Positions 1 through 7,553 are shown, counted from the first letter of the stretch. The stretch is DNA of 11,232 nt from SLFT01 sp964493075 (GCA_964493075.1 CAZBNU010000130.1:1-11232), one strand, 5' to 3'. The notes: generated from the letters alone by a model not told the origin. Numbers and translations are program-made.

Positions 1-19
1 AGGATTTGGGGACTTCCAT

Positions 20-48
20 TTGACGTGGCTAACGGCAATCTGTAGTAT
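20..48 (+). promoter_or_regulatory. Putative sigma70-type promoter of larE
   Basis: A -35-like TTGACG (20-25) is separated by 17 bases from a -10-like TAGTAT (43-48), which a TG immediately precedes. The -35 matches the consensus in five of six bases and the -10 in four of six. Transcription would begin near 55 and give a leader of about 50 bases before the larE start. Its position directly upstream of an isolated gene supports it, but the call rests on pattern matching alone. Confidence 0.45.
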
Positions 49-103
49 AGTGGACTGCCCCAAAACGGCATAATTGGCCTCCTCGAATTGAAGGATCATT
101 CAA

Positions 104-1108
104 ATGACAAAAAAGATTTCGGGTTGCGCCTTAGATAAGGAAATGCAACTTTTACAACTGTTCAAAAGCTATGGTGAGGTATTGATTGCCTATTCCGGTG
201 GCGTGGATTCCACGTATATCGCCGATGTGGCTTACGAAGCGCTGGGCGAAAGGGCGCATTTGATCATTGCTGATTCGCCGAGTATTCCACGGCAGGAACT
301 TGAGGACGCCATTGCACTTGCAAAAGAGCGTCACTGGCATCTTATTATCATTGAAACCAGTGAATTTGAGGATAACGATTTTCTGCAAAATGACAAAATG
401 CGCTGCTATTACTGCAAGGGCGCGTTATTCAAAACCATGCGACAATATGCGGACGAAAATAGTATCCCCGTCATCATTTACGGGGAAACGGCGGACGACG
501 GTTCCGACGCCACACGGGTAGGCGTGCTTGCGGCACGGGAAGGAAATGCCAAAGCGCCTTTGGCGCAAGTGGGGTTTACCAAGGATGAAATTCGGGAATG
601 CAGCCGGGCACGGAATCTGCCAACATGGAACAAGCCCTCCTTCGCATGTTTGGCATCCCGTGTACCAACAGGCACAGCCCTCTCCCCCGCTATTCTTCAG
701 AAGATTGAGAAAGCCGAAACGTTGCTGCGTTCTTTGGGCTGCCACCAATATCGCGCACGCCACCACGACACGATATGCCGCATAGAAGTGGCGGAGGCGG
801 ATTTCGCCCTGTTGGTGAACGAAGAAATCCGCGTGCAACTTGTGGAGACCATTAAAGGGCTCGGCTATAGATACGTGACCCTTGATCTTTCGGGGTATCA
901 CACGGGCAGCACTGCGGGCGAAACCGTTAATACCCGATGCGGCGGGCTGCTCTTACGCGCGCCATTGCCCTGTACAACCCCATTTCAGCGCGTGTCATGT
1001 CTGTCTCCGGCTCAGGTTTTCGTAAGCGCAGTTGAGCGCGCTCTTCGGCTTGCTTTGCACGCTCCTCGTCAACATCCTTGCCCGCCTCGTAGGTATCCGC
1101 CAGAATAA
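104..1108 (+). CDS. larE: LarE, ATP-dependent sulfur transferase of nickel-pincer nucleotide synthesis, with an odd C-terminal tail
   Basis: LarE adenylates the carboxylate of the pyridinium dicarboxylate intermediate and installs sulfur. It thus helps build the nickel-pincer cofactor of lactate racemase and related enzymes in the cytoplasm. The PP-loop SGGVDST lies at residues 31-37, and the family-typical C-terminal motif GYHTGS ends near residue 269. Cys101, Cys104 (CYYC) and Cys182 form a three-cysteine set, which resembles the LarE class that holds a [4Fe-4S] cluster rather than sacrificing one cysteine; this assignment is inferred. The start is supported by AAGGA about 8 bases upstream. 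No larB, larC or larA is in the window. The family usually ends at about 270-280 residues, but this frame runs on to 334. The last 60 or so residues are rich in Arg, Pro and Cys and lie antisense to the end of atpC. A TAA in another frame sits at 928-930, where the usual end would fall, so a lost stop or frameshift is possible. Confidence 0.88.
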   Translation: MTKKISGCALDKEMQLLQLFKSYGEVLIAYSGGVDSTYIADVAYEALGERAHLIIADSPSIPRQELEDAIALAKERHWHLIIIETSEFEDNDFLQNDKMRCYYCKGALFKTMRQYADENSIPVIIYGETADDGSDATRVGVLAAREGNAKAPLAQVGFTKDEIRECSRARNLPTWNKPSFACLASRVPTGTALSPAILQKIEKAETLLRSLGCHQYRARHHDTICRIEVAEADFALLVNEEIRVQLVETIKGLGYRYVTLDLSGYHTGSTAGETVNTRCGGLLLRAPLPCTTPFQRVSCLSPAQVFVSAVERALRLALHAPRQHPCPPRRYPPE

Positions 1109-1346
1109 GTGCTTTGTCCGGACCGACTTCCGCAAAACCGCCGCTTGTGGCGAAGAAATGCTCTTCTCCTGCAGTATCCTTGACAACGATGACTCCCGGG
1201 AAAAGGGTGGTCAACAGGGGAGTATGTCCATAGCGAACCGTAAAGACCCCATCTTCACCCGGGCACAAGACCTCTTCGGCCTCAAGCTCAAGTTTGAGTC
1301 TTTCCGGGGCGCATATTTCCACGCGAATCGTCTGGCTCATCGTCAT
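927..1346 (-). CDS. atpC: ATP synthase F1 epsilon subunit
   Basis: Epsilon is the central-stalk subunit that joins gamma to the c-ring and can inhibit ATP hydrolysis through its C-terminal helices. At 139 residues it has normal length. The N-terminal beta-barrel domain (about residues 5-90) contains the conserved GHTPLLT and GGFAEV segments. The C-terminal part (about 92-139) is charged, with EERAKQAEER and a second Arg/Ala-rich helix, as expected for the helical hairpin. Its ATG overlaps the atpD stop as ATGA, indicating translational coupling. A second in-frame ATG two codons later is an alternative start. It is the last gene of the operon, and its 3' end lies opposite the tail of larE. No terminator is visible after it. 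Confidence 0.95.
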   Translation of the reverse strand: MTMSQTIRVEICAPERLKLELEAEEVLCPGEDGVFTVRYGHTPLLTTLFPGVIVVKDTAGEEHFFATSGGFAEVGPDKALILADTYEAGKDVDEERAKQAEERAQLRLRKPEPETDMTRAEMGLYRAMARVRAARRIGY

Positions 1347-2743
1347 TCTGCTTTCTGCATGCGTTCCGCTTTTTCGATTACATCTTCAATGGCGCCGCAG
1401 TAGAGGAATGCCGCTTCGGGCAGGTGGTCGTGCTTACCGTCCAAGATTTCCTGGAAGCTGCGGATGGTGTCTTCCACCTTCACGTATTTGCCGGCCATGC
1501 CGGTGAACTGTTCAGCCACGAAGAACGGCTGGGAAAGGAAACGCTGTATGCGGCGGGCGCGACCCACCACCTGCTTCTGTTCTTCAGAAAGTTCGTCCAT
1601 ACCGAGGATGGCAATAATATCCTGCAGGTCTTTATACTGCTGCAGGATTTCCTGCACATTACGTGCAATACGATAATGCTTTTCGCCGAGGACACGCGGG
1701 TCAAGAATACGGCTGGTAGAATCAAGGGGGTCCACCGCCGGATAAATGCCGAGTTCGGAAATCTGGCGGGACAGCACCGTGGTCGCATCAAGGTGCGCAA
1801 AGGTGGTGGCCGGCGCAGGGTCGGTCAAGTCATCAGCAGGCACATATACGGCCTGCACCGAGGTGATGGACCCTTTTTTCGTAGTGGTAATGCGTTCCTG
1901 CAATTCACCCATTTCCGTGGCCAGAGTGGGCTGATACCCCACCGCGCTGGGCATACGCCCGAGCAGTGCGGACACTTCGGAACCCGCTTGAGTGAAGCGG
2001 AAAATATTATCGATGAAAAGAAGCACGTCCTGGCCCATTTCATCACGGAAATATTCCGCAACGGTAAGGCCGGTAAGCCCTACGCGGGCGCGCGCACCGG
2101 GCGGCTCGGTCATCTGTCCATACACCAGCGCCGTCTTGTTAAGTACGCCGGACTCTTTCATTTCCAGCCACAGGTCGTTACCCTCACGGGTACGCTCGCC
2201 TACGCCGGAAAACACAGAATAGCCACCGTGCTGCTGGGCTACATTGTTGATAAGTTCCATGATGAGAACGGTTTTGCCTACGCCCGCACCACCGAACAGA
2301 CCCGTCTTACCGCCCTTGGAATAGGGAGCCAACAGGTCAATGACCTTAAGTCCCGTCTCGAACATTTCGGTCTGGGTCTCAAGTTCATCGAAGTTCGGCG
2401 CGGAACGGTGAATGGGCCAGCGTGTTTCCGTTTTGACCTCGCCCATTTCATCTACCGGCTGGCCAATCACATTGATGATGCGCCCCAGCACGGCTTCACC
2501 GACCGGCGTGGTAATGAAGGCGCCGGTATCTTTAACTTCGACACCACGCACCAATCCATCCGTGCTTTGCATGGCAACAGTGCGCACGGCATTTTCGCCG
2601 AGATGCTGCGCCACTTCGCAAATCAATATGCCCTGCTCTCCGCGATCAATTTCAAGAGCATTATAAACCGGCGGCAATTCGCCCGAGTCGAATTTCACAT
2701 CCACAACGGGTCCGATAACCTGTGTAACACGACCTGTGTTCAT
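1343..2743 (-). CDS. atpD: ATP synthase F1 beta subunit (catalytic)
   Basis: Beta carries the catalytic nucleotide sites of the alpha3beta3 hexamer. Counting from the chosen ATG, the protein is 466 residues. It shows Walker A GGAGVGKT (151-158), the catalytic glutamate in GERTREGN (Glu183), Walker B LLFIDN (241-246), the signature PAVDPLDSTS (335-344) and the DELSEEQ loop (383-389) that contacts epsilon and gamma. A longer reading from a TTG at 2755 adds four residues, but that stretch is itself the ribosome binding site (GGAGGAG just before the ATG at 2743), so the ATG is preferred. All key residues are present, so the enzyme should be active. It follows atpG after a gap of 66 bases and overlaps atpC by four. 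Confidence 0.98.
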   Translation of the reverse strand: MNTGRVTQVIGPVVDVKFDSGELPPVYNALEIDRGEQGILICEVAQHLGENAVRTVAMQSTDGLVRGVEVKDTGAFITTPVGEAVLGRIINVIGQPVDEMGEVKTETRWPIHRSAPNFDELETQTEMFETGLKVIDLLAPYSKGGKTGLFGGAGVGKTVLIMELINNVAQQHGGYSVFSGVGERTREGNDLWLEMKESGVLNKTALVYGQMTEPPGARARVGLTGLTVAEYFRDEMGQDVLLFIDNIFRFTQAGSEVSALLGRMPSAVGYQPTLATEMGELQERITTTKKGSITSVQAVYVPADDLTDPAPATTFAHLDATTVLSRQISELGIYPAVDPLDSTSRILDPRVLGEKHYRIARNVQEILQQYKDLQDIIAILGMDELSEEQKQVVGRARRIQRFLSQPFFVAEQFTGMAGKYVKVEDTIRSFQEILDGKHDHLPEAAFLYCGAIEDVIEKAERMQKAE

Positions 2744-2756
2744 GTTCTCCTCCAAT

Positions 2757-2775
2757 GGGGCGCTCCAGGCGCCCG
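2757..2775 (-). promoter_or_regulatory. Small GC-rich hairpin between atpG and atpD
   Basis: GGGCGC (2758-2763) and GCGCCC (2769-2774) form a perfect 6-bp stem with a 5-base loop, directly upstream of the strong ribosome binding site of atpD. There is no T-run on the transcript side, so it does not look like a terminator. It could modulate translation of beta or mark an mRNA processing point. Such short GC palindromes also occur by chance. Confidence 0.3.
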
Positions 2776-2809
2776 CGCATATTAGTGTTCGCGCTTCGTG
2801 CGCTGATGT

Positions 2810-3715
2810 TTACAGCGCTTCCGCGCCGCTGACTACTTCTATCAATTCCTTGGTAATGGCATCCTGACGCGCCCGATTATACTTCAGGGTCAGGCGGTCA
2901 ATGACTTCACCCGCATTGCGCGTGGCGGCATCCATAGCTGTCATGCGCGCACCATGTTCGCTGGCTGCGGATTCAAAAAGAATGCGGTGCATTTGAATGC
3001 GAATATGCCGTACCAGCAGGCGTTCGAAAACCTCCTCCTGATCTGGCTCATAAATATAATCCATAGACTGTGTTGCTGCCGCCAACGTATCCTGTTCCGC
3101 GCCCTCTTCGGCTTCAGAATCTGGCGCTTCATCAGCTTCCTGTGCAAAAGGCAGTACCCGCTCAAGGGTCACTGACTGCTGCACCGCCGATTTGAATTCG
3201 TTATATACGCAGTACACCTCGTCGGTGCCGCCTTTTTTGAAATCTTCCACGATGTCGTCAATAATGTGCGCAGCAGCACGCATGACGGGTCCATCATGAA
3301 CGCCGATAAACGTGGCTCGCACATTGAGGGCACGTCGCTTCAACAGTTCAACACCTTTGCGGCCCACAATGGTGATCTCCACTTCACGATCGCTAAAACG
3401 ACTGTTGATGGCGCGCATCAAACCGTTAATGACATTGGCATTAAAGCCGCCGCACAACCCGCGATCAGAGGTAACCACCACAACGCCCACCTTGCCGCCA
3501 TTGCCCGAACGCAACAGAGGATGGGTCATACCATCTGCACGGGACGCAATGTTATTGACCAACTGCCGCATTTCGAAAGCGTAGGGCCTGGCGCGCATAA
3601 TGGCTTCCTGAGAACGGCGCAGCTTTGAAGCCGCAACCATTTTCATGGCGCGTGTTATTTTCTGAGTGCTTTTGACGCTGGTAATGCGTCGTTTTATGTC
3701 GCGTAATCCTGCCAT
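2810..3715 (-). CDS. atpG: ATP synthase F1 gamma subunit
   Basis: Gamma is the rotating shaft inside alpha3beta3 that couples the c-ring to catalysis. The N-terminal helix has the conserved IKRRITSVKSTQKITRAMKM-type sequence (7-26). The Rossmann-like middle contains TSDRGLCGGFN (82-92). The C-terminal helix ends with the conserved ARMTAMDAATRNA (256-268) and NRARQDAITKELIEVVSGAEA segments. At 301 residues it is slightly longer than usual. The excess is an acidic, low-complexity insertion at about residues 191-218, in the globular domain after LERVLPF. The start ATG has only a weak upstream GAGA. It lies 33 bases after atpA. Confidence 0.97.
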   Translation of the reverse strand: MAGLRDIKRRITSVKSTQKITRAMKMVAASKLRRSQEAIMRARPYAFEMRQLVNNIASRADGMTHPLLRSGNGGKVGVVVVTSDRGLCGGFNANVINGLMRAINSRFSDREVEITIVGRKGVELLKRRALNVRATFIGVHDGPVMRAAAHIIDDIVEDFKKGGTDEVYCVYNEFKSAVQQSVTLERVLPFAQEADEAPDSEAEEGAEQDTLAAATQSMDYIYEPDQEEVFERLLVRHIRIQMHRILFESAASEHGARMTAMDAATRNAGEVIDRLTLKYNRARQDAITKELIEVVSGAEAL

Positions 3716-3748
3716 ACTAATCTCGTTTCAGTTACGCATCCACGTCCA

Positions 3749-5281
3749 TTAACTGGCCGCTTCCGCCTTCTGTCGAAGCAGAAATTCATCTGTAAACTTC
3801 TTCAGCATTTCATTGACGCGCTTGGTCAACTCTTCATCCATTTCGCCGCGCTGCTCCAGTTCCTTGTAAACATCGGCTGCGCCGGAATCCAAGTGAGCAA
3901 CCAAATCGCTTTCATAACGGCCTACATTGGAAATTGAAACCTTGTCCAGATATCCCTGGGTGGCTGCGTAAATGATGAATACCTGCTTGACCACCGGCAA
4001 TGGTTTGTACTGGTCCTGCTTGAGGGTTTCAACGAGGCGCGCGCCACGGTTCAACTGGGACTGTGTTGCCTTGTCGAGGTCACTGCCGAATTGCGCAAAG
4101 GCCTCAAGTTCGCGGTATTGCGCCAAATCCAGACGCAGGGAGCCCGCCACCTTTTTCATGGCCTTAATCTGGGCATTACCACCCACACGGGACACGCTGA
4201 TACCGGCGTTGATGGCCGGACGCACCCCGGAATAGAACAGATTGGCTTCCAGAAAGATCTGGCCGTCTGTAATGGAAATCACGTTGGTGGGGATGTATGC
4301 GGACACGTCGCCTGCCTGCGTTTCAATAATGGGAAGGGACGTAAGACTACCACCGCCGTGCTCATCACTCATTTTTGCAGCACGCTCCAGCAAGCGGGAG
4401 TGGAGGTAGAAAACGTCGCCGGGATAAGCTTCACGTCCGGGAGGACGACGCAACAGCAGGGATACCTGGCGGTAGGCCTGCGCATGCTTGGATAAATCAT
4501 CATAGACCAGAAGCGCATGCTTGCCTTTATCGCGGAAGTACTCGCCCATGGCCGTGCCAGAATAAGGCGCGATATATTGCAGGGGCGCTGCTTCAGATGC
4601 GGAGGCACTGACCACAATAGTGTATTCCATCGCGCCATTTTCTGTTAATTCCTGCACCACACGCGCCACTGTCGAGCGCTTCTGTCCGATGGCCACATAA
4701 ATGCAGATGACGCCGTTGCCCTTCTGATTGATAATGGTATCCAGCGCAAGCGCAGTTTTCCCCGTCTGACGGTCACCAATGATCAACTCACGCTGACCTC
4801 GGCCAATAGGTGTCATGGAGTCAATGGCTTTAAGCCCGGTCTGCAGGGGTTCCTTCACCGGCTGACGCGCAACGATACCCGGGGCAATGCGTTCCACGGG
4901 ATAAAATTCGTTGGTTTCGATGGGGCCGCGACCATCAATGGGCACGCCCAACGCATCCACAACACGTCCGATGAGCGCTTCGCCAACGGGGACAGACGCA
5001 ATGCGTCCGGTGCGTTTGACGGTGTCGCCCTCCATAATCTTTTCATATTCGCCAAACAACACAGTGCCCACATTGTCTTCTTCGAGATTGAGCACCATGC
5101 CGCGCACATCATGGGGGAACTCCAGCAGTTCGCTTGCCATCGCCTTTTCGAGGCCGAAAATGCGTGCAATACCGTCACCTGCCTGGATGACCGTACCCAC
5201 TTCGGCGATCTCGACAGAGGTTTCAAAGTCCGCTATCTGCCGTTTGATGATGTCTGTAATCTCTGTTGCCTGAATCTTCAT
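3749..5281 (-). CDS. atpA: ATP synthase F1 alpha subunit
   Basis: Alpha holds the non-catalytic nucleotide sites and supplies the arginine finger to beta. The 510-residue length is typical. The beta-barrel domain (about 25-92) is followed by Walker A GDRQTGKT (169-176), Walker-B-like LLVYDD (257-262) and the signature PAINAGISVSRVGG (355-368), with the arginine finger at Arg365. The N-terminal helix (1-20) is the part that binds delta. AGGAG lies about 9 bases before the ATG, a clear ribosome binding site. It follows atpH after 51 bases and precedes atpG. Confidence 0.98.
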   Translation of the reverse strand: MKIQATEITDIIKRQIADFETSVEIAEVGTVIQAGDGIARIFGLEKAMASELLEFPHDVRGMVLNLEEDNVGTVLFGEYEKIMEGDTVKRTGRIASVPVGEALIGRVVDALGVPIDGRGPIETNEFYPVERIAPGIVARQPVKEPLQTGLKAIDSMTPIGRGQRELIIGDRQTGKTALALDTIINQKGNGVICIYVAIGQKRSTVARVVQELTENGAMEYTIVVSASASEAAPLQYIAPYSGTAMGEYFRDKGKHALLVYDDLSKHAQAYRQVSLLLRRPPGREAYPGDVFYLHSRLLERAAKMSDEHGGGSLTSLPIIETQAGDVSAYIPTNVISITDGQIFLEANLFYSGVRPAINAGISVSRVGGNAQIKAMKKVAGSLRLDLAQYRELEAFAQFGSDLDKATQSQLNRGARLVETLKQDQYKPLPVVKQVFIIYAATQGYLDKVSISNVGRYESDLVAHLDSGAADVYKELEQRGEMDEELTKRVNEMLKKFTDEFLLRQKAEAAS

Positions 5282-5332
5282 GTAGTGACTCCTGAGCGAT
5301 TAAAATCGCGCCATATCCATCAATCGCATCCG

Positions 5333-5896
5333 TTATGACGCATCCTGCACACGAATGTCATATTCAAGTGCAAATTCGCGCAACCGTTTAATGCGTGTGT
5401 GTACGCTTCCATCTATGACGGTGTCGCCCACACGAGCGACAACACCGCCTAAAATATCGGGATTCACTTCCCGCTCCATTCTTACTTCCTTGCCCGACCA
5501 AGCCTTCAAGGCCTGCACCAGCCGCTCTTCCTGTTCGGGAGTGGTCTCGGCAGCAGTGGTCACCGTTGCACGCACCCGATTGAGGCGGGCATCTGCCAAC
5601 ATGCTAAATACCACAGCGACATCAGGCAGTAGTTCAATGCGTCCGCGAAGCAACAAGACCTCCGCCAAACGTTTCACCGATTCGCCCATCTCCGCAACTG
5701 TCAGCACCTCGTGCAATACTTCACGTCGCTTGTCCAGATCAATAGCTGGGCTGCGCAGCAAGTTATGCAACATGTCAGACTCGGTGAAAATGGCAGCGGC
5801 TTCCTTCAGCATCTTCGCAGTGGAATCCAACGCTTCGTCTTCAAGACTGCTGCATAGCCCTTTGGCATATCGTTCGGCGATAAGGTAATTCTTCAT
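5333..5896 (-). CDS. atpH: ATP synthase F1 delta subunit
   Basis: Delta (the OSCP homologue) sits on top of F1 and ties it to the b stalk. At 187 residues it is near family length. The start resembles the family (LIAERYAKGL, residues 4-13). The C-terminal domain has the conserved pattern VNPDILGGVVARVGDTVIDGS (about 143-163), which identifies it well. The ATG overlaps the stop of the preceding b gene by four bases (ATGA), so the two are probably translationally coupled, as expected for partners in the peripheral stalk. Confidence 0.95.
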   Translation of the reverse strand: MKNYLIAERYAKGLCSSLEDEALDSTAKMLKEAAAIFTESDMLHNLLRSPAIDLDKRREVLHEVLTVAEMGESVKRLAEVLLLRGRIELLPDVAVVFSMLADARLNRVRATVTTAAETTPEQEERLVQALKAWSGKEVRMEREVNPDILGGVVARVGDTVIDGSVHTRIKRLREFALEYDIRVQDAS

Positions 5897-6675
5897 GAGG
5901 CCTGCTTCTCCAAATCAGCCGTGAACGCATCCACCAACTTCGCCTGCAAGGCATCATTGCTAGCCGCTTTATACCGCTTCAACAGTTCTTCCACTGCATT
6001 ATCAACCAACTCGGCCTTCGCAGCCATCAGCACGGCATGCTCTTCCTCTGCCTTGCGGTCTTCCAGTTCTCGTTTCATAATTTCAAGACGAAGCTGCTGC
6101 TGCTCTTCAAGTTCTTCCGTCTCCCGCGCCAGACGCTCTTCCGCCTCCGACAGAATACGGTTGTCGTCTTCCGCCACGCGCTCAAGTTTTTCAGCAGCAG
6201 CACGCTTCCTCTGCGCTGCTGCCTCCCGTGCATTTTTTGCGGCGGCTATTTTGTCACGCAATTCGTGAATCTGATTATCGAGCAGGCGCAACAATGGCGC
6301 TTTGCCCAAACGCCAGGCAAGCCAAACCACCAGAAATGCATTGAAATACTTGAAAAAGGCGGTATAAAAATTGCTGCGCCGCCTCTCGCTCTTAAACTCA
6401 TCCCGGCTCTCATATTCCTCAACAAAATCAATCTGTGCCTGAGTAAAATCTTCCGCGACGCCTGCCATACCAGGCTGATTCAGTTCAGGCCTTTGTACAT
6501 AGCGCTTGTAGGGCACGCTTTTAACAATCTGGAGATACCGGTCGTGATCCTCTTTGTATTCTTTACGGTAATCACAGCTTAAATCGCCGGGGCCAAGAGT
6601 GAAGGCAAACAACATCCAGACGCCAACTGCGACGCTGAAATATAGTTTCAGAAATTTTTTGGTGTCGGCATCCAC
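5893..6675 (-). CDS. Second ATP synthase b subunit with extra N-terminal helix and probable extracytoplasmic segment
   Basis: This is the second peripheral-stalk subunit. The C-terminal two thirds are b-like: a membrane helix (about 106-123), the post-membrane GKAPLLRLLDNQIHELRDKI segment (124-143) and a long charged Ala/Glu/Arg/Lys coiled coil to residue 260. In front of this lies an unusual N-terminus: a second membrane helix (about 8-28, after KK) and a charged, Tyr-rich stretch of about 77 residues (29-105). If the second helix has the usual b topology, that stretch lies outside the cytoplasm and the N-terminus inside. The first helix could instead be a signal peptide. Deltaproteobacterial b subunits have signal-like N-termini but, as I recall, shorter linkers. 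The GTG start overlaps the previous stop (TAGTG), with a strong GGAGGTGA 5 bases upstream. The family is clear from position and C-terminus; the N-terminal domain is not recognised. Confidence 0.88.
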   Translation of the reverse strand: MDADTKKFLKLYFSVAVGVWMLFAFTLGPGDLSCDYRKEYKEDHDRYLQIVKSVPYKRYVQRPELNQPGMAGVAEDFTQAQIDFVEEYESRDEFKSERRRSNFYTAFFKYFNAFLVVWLAWRLGKAPLLRLLDNQIHELRDKIAAAKNAREAAAQRKRAAAEKLERVAEDDNRILSEAEERLARETEELEEQQQLRLEIMKRELEDRKAEEEHAVLMAAKAELVDNAVEELLKRYKAASNDALQAKLVDAFTADLEKQAS

Positions 6676-7103
6676 TATGCGTCACCTCCAAGTCCGAGCT
6701 GGCCCATCATGGCATCGGCAATGGCATGGCTCAATTCAGGAAAACTGCCGCGCTGCTGTTCCACAGCGGCCTGCGCTTCTGCTTTAACCCGCGCAGATTC
6801 TTCCTGCTGAGTATCGCGCAGCGCAATGCGTTGTTCGTTGTGCGCATCCTGCAAGACACGCAACGAATCAGAGACTTTCTTATGGGCCTTCTGATGGGCA
6901 GCAGCCAACGCAGCGGCATACTCATTTTCGATCTGCTCTGCCGCAGTCTGGTCCGTCTGTGCCTGTTCCTTGTTGTCAACGATTTCATGTTCGCGCATAT
7001 CCATCGTCTTCAACAAAGGACGCAACACCCAACGATCCATCAGCCATAAAAAGCCGAGGAACATCAGCAGCTGCACAACCAATGTAAAATTAAGATCAAC
7101 CAT
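6675..7103 (-). CDS. atpF: ATP synthase F0 b (b'-like) subunit
   Basis: A peripheral-stalk subunit that holds the a subunit and F1 still relative to the rotor. Its 142 residues comprise one N-terminal membrane helix (about 5-24, FTLVVQLLMFLGFLWLMD), then VLRPLLKTMDMRE and a long hydrophilic helix rich in Ala, Gln and Glu. The short length and the N-terminal sequence resemble the b' type found in organisms with two different b genes, which fits the distinct second b gene directly downstream. The ATG is preceded by AAGG at 5 bases. It lies 63 bases after the c gene, and its TAG stop overlaps the next start by one base. A b/b' heterodimer is the expected arrangement. Confidence 0.92.
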   Translation of the reverse strand: MVDLNFTLVVQLLMFLGFLWLMDRWVLRPLLKTMDMREHEIVDNKEQAQTDQTAAEQIENEYAAALAAAHQKAHKKVSDSLRVLQDAHNEQRIALRDTQQEESARVKAEAQAAVEQQRGSFPELSHAIADAMMGQLGLGGDA

Positions 7104-7166
7104 AAGAGCCTTGTCCTATTGCATCATTTTTCACCCGTGTCAGGCGTTTCGGGATGCGTAAAGGGC

Positions 7167-7487
7167 TCAACCGCCAACAACAAACAACATCAACAACGCA
7201 ATAACCAGCGAGTAAATGCCGGTGGACTCAGACACGGCCTGCCCGATAAGCATGGTGCGCGTCAGCAGCCCGGCTTCCTGCGGGTTACGTCCAATGGCTT
7301 CACACGCCTTGCCAGCTGCGAATCCTTCGCCCACGCCGGGTCCAATCGCGCCAAAACCCATGCAAATACCAGCGCCAATAAGCGCGCCTGCACGAATCAC
7401 CGCTTCGGGAGTAATGCCAGCGGCTGCCGCATCTGCCGTTTGAGACGCCATCGCGTTCATGAGCGACATAATTGTCGAAGTATCCAT
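7167..7487 (-). CDS. atpE: ATP synthase F0 c subunit, single hairpin with two-carboxylate Na+-type site
   Basis: This is the ion-carrying rotor subunit. Its 106 residues are longer than the usual 70-90 because of an N-terminal extension of about 22 residues. Helix 1 (about 30-62) has the glycine-rich GxGxGxG packing pattern and ends in the polar loop Arg67-Asn68-Pro69. Helix 2 (about 75-104) contains the ion site VSEST (85-89). Offset by 22, its residues line up with Ilyobacter tartaricus c: Glu54 (Gln32), Val85 (Val63), Glu87 (Glu65), Ser88 (Ser66), Thr89 (Thr67) and Tyr92 (Tyr70). The Glu at the Gln32 position gives the two-carboxylate pattern known from the Fusobacterium nucleatum Na+ rotor, so Na+ coupling is likely but not proven. 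The ATG has AGG 3 bases upstream and AAAGGA further up. It is 90 bases downstream of the four-hairpin c-like gene. Confidence 0.95.
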   Translation of the reverse strand: MDTSTIMSLMNAMASQTADAAAAGITPEAVIRAGALIGAGICMGFGAIGPGVGEGFAAGKACEAIGRNPQEAGLLTRTMLIGQAVSESTGIYSLVIALLMLFVVGG

Positions 7488-7514
7488 CTGCCTGTAATCC
7501 TTTCTTCGTTTACT

Positions 7515-7534
7515 GTATCACGGCGCCGCCATAC
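7515..7534 (-). promoter_or_regulatory. Imperfect hairpin in the leader of atpE
   Basis: GTAT and ATAC at the ends pair. Inside them a GG mismatch and a GT wobble are followed by two GC pairs closing a GCGC loop. It lies about 28 bases upstream of the atpE ATG, between the terminator-like hairpin and the ribosome binding site. It may form part of a structured leader that tunes translation of the abundant c subunit. The evidence is only the partial symmetry. Confidence 0.2.
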
Positions 7535-7553
7535 GCGGTCCGTCGAATAACCG

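Noticed and set aside
425..901. 158-residue minus-strand open frame opposite larE
   Set aside because: No family match and wholly inside larE, whose PP-loop and C-terminal motifs fix the coding strand.
2744..2755. TTG start for beta at 2755
   Set aside because: The TTG and next codons form the GGAGGAG ribosome binding site of the ATG at 2743, and the family starts at about that ATG.
1424..2785. 453-residue open frame on the plus strand
   Set aside because: It is exactly antisense to atpD, with no ribosome binding site or recognisable domain. It is a codon-bias shadow of a strongly conserved gene.
6037..6582. 181-residue plus-strand open frame
   Set aside because: Shadow of the second b gene. 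The hydrophobic look comes from reading the charged coiled-coil codons in antisense.
6571..6591. Lipoprotein signal in the second b subunit (Cys34)
   Set aside because: The residues before Cys34 (Asp-Leu-Ser) do not make a proper lipobox, so a lipid anchor is not supported.
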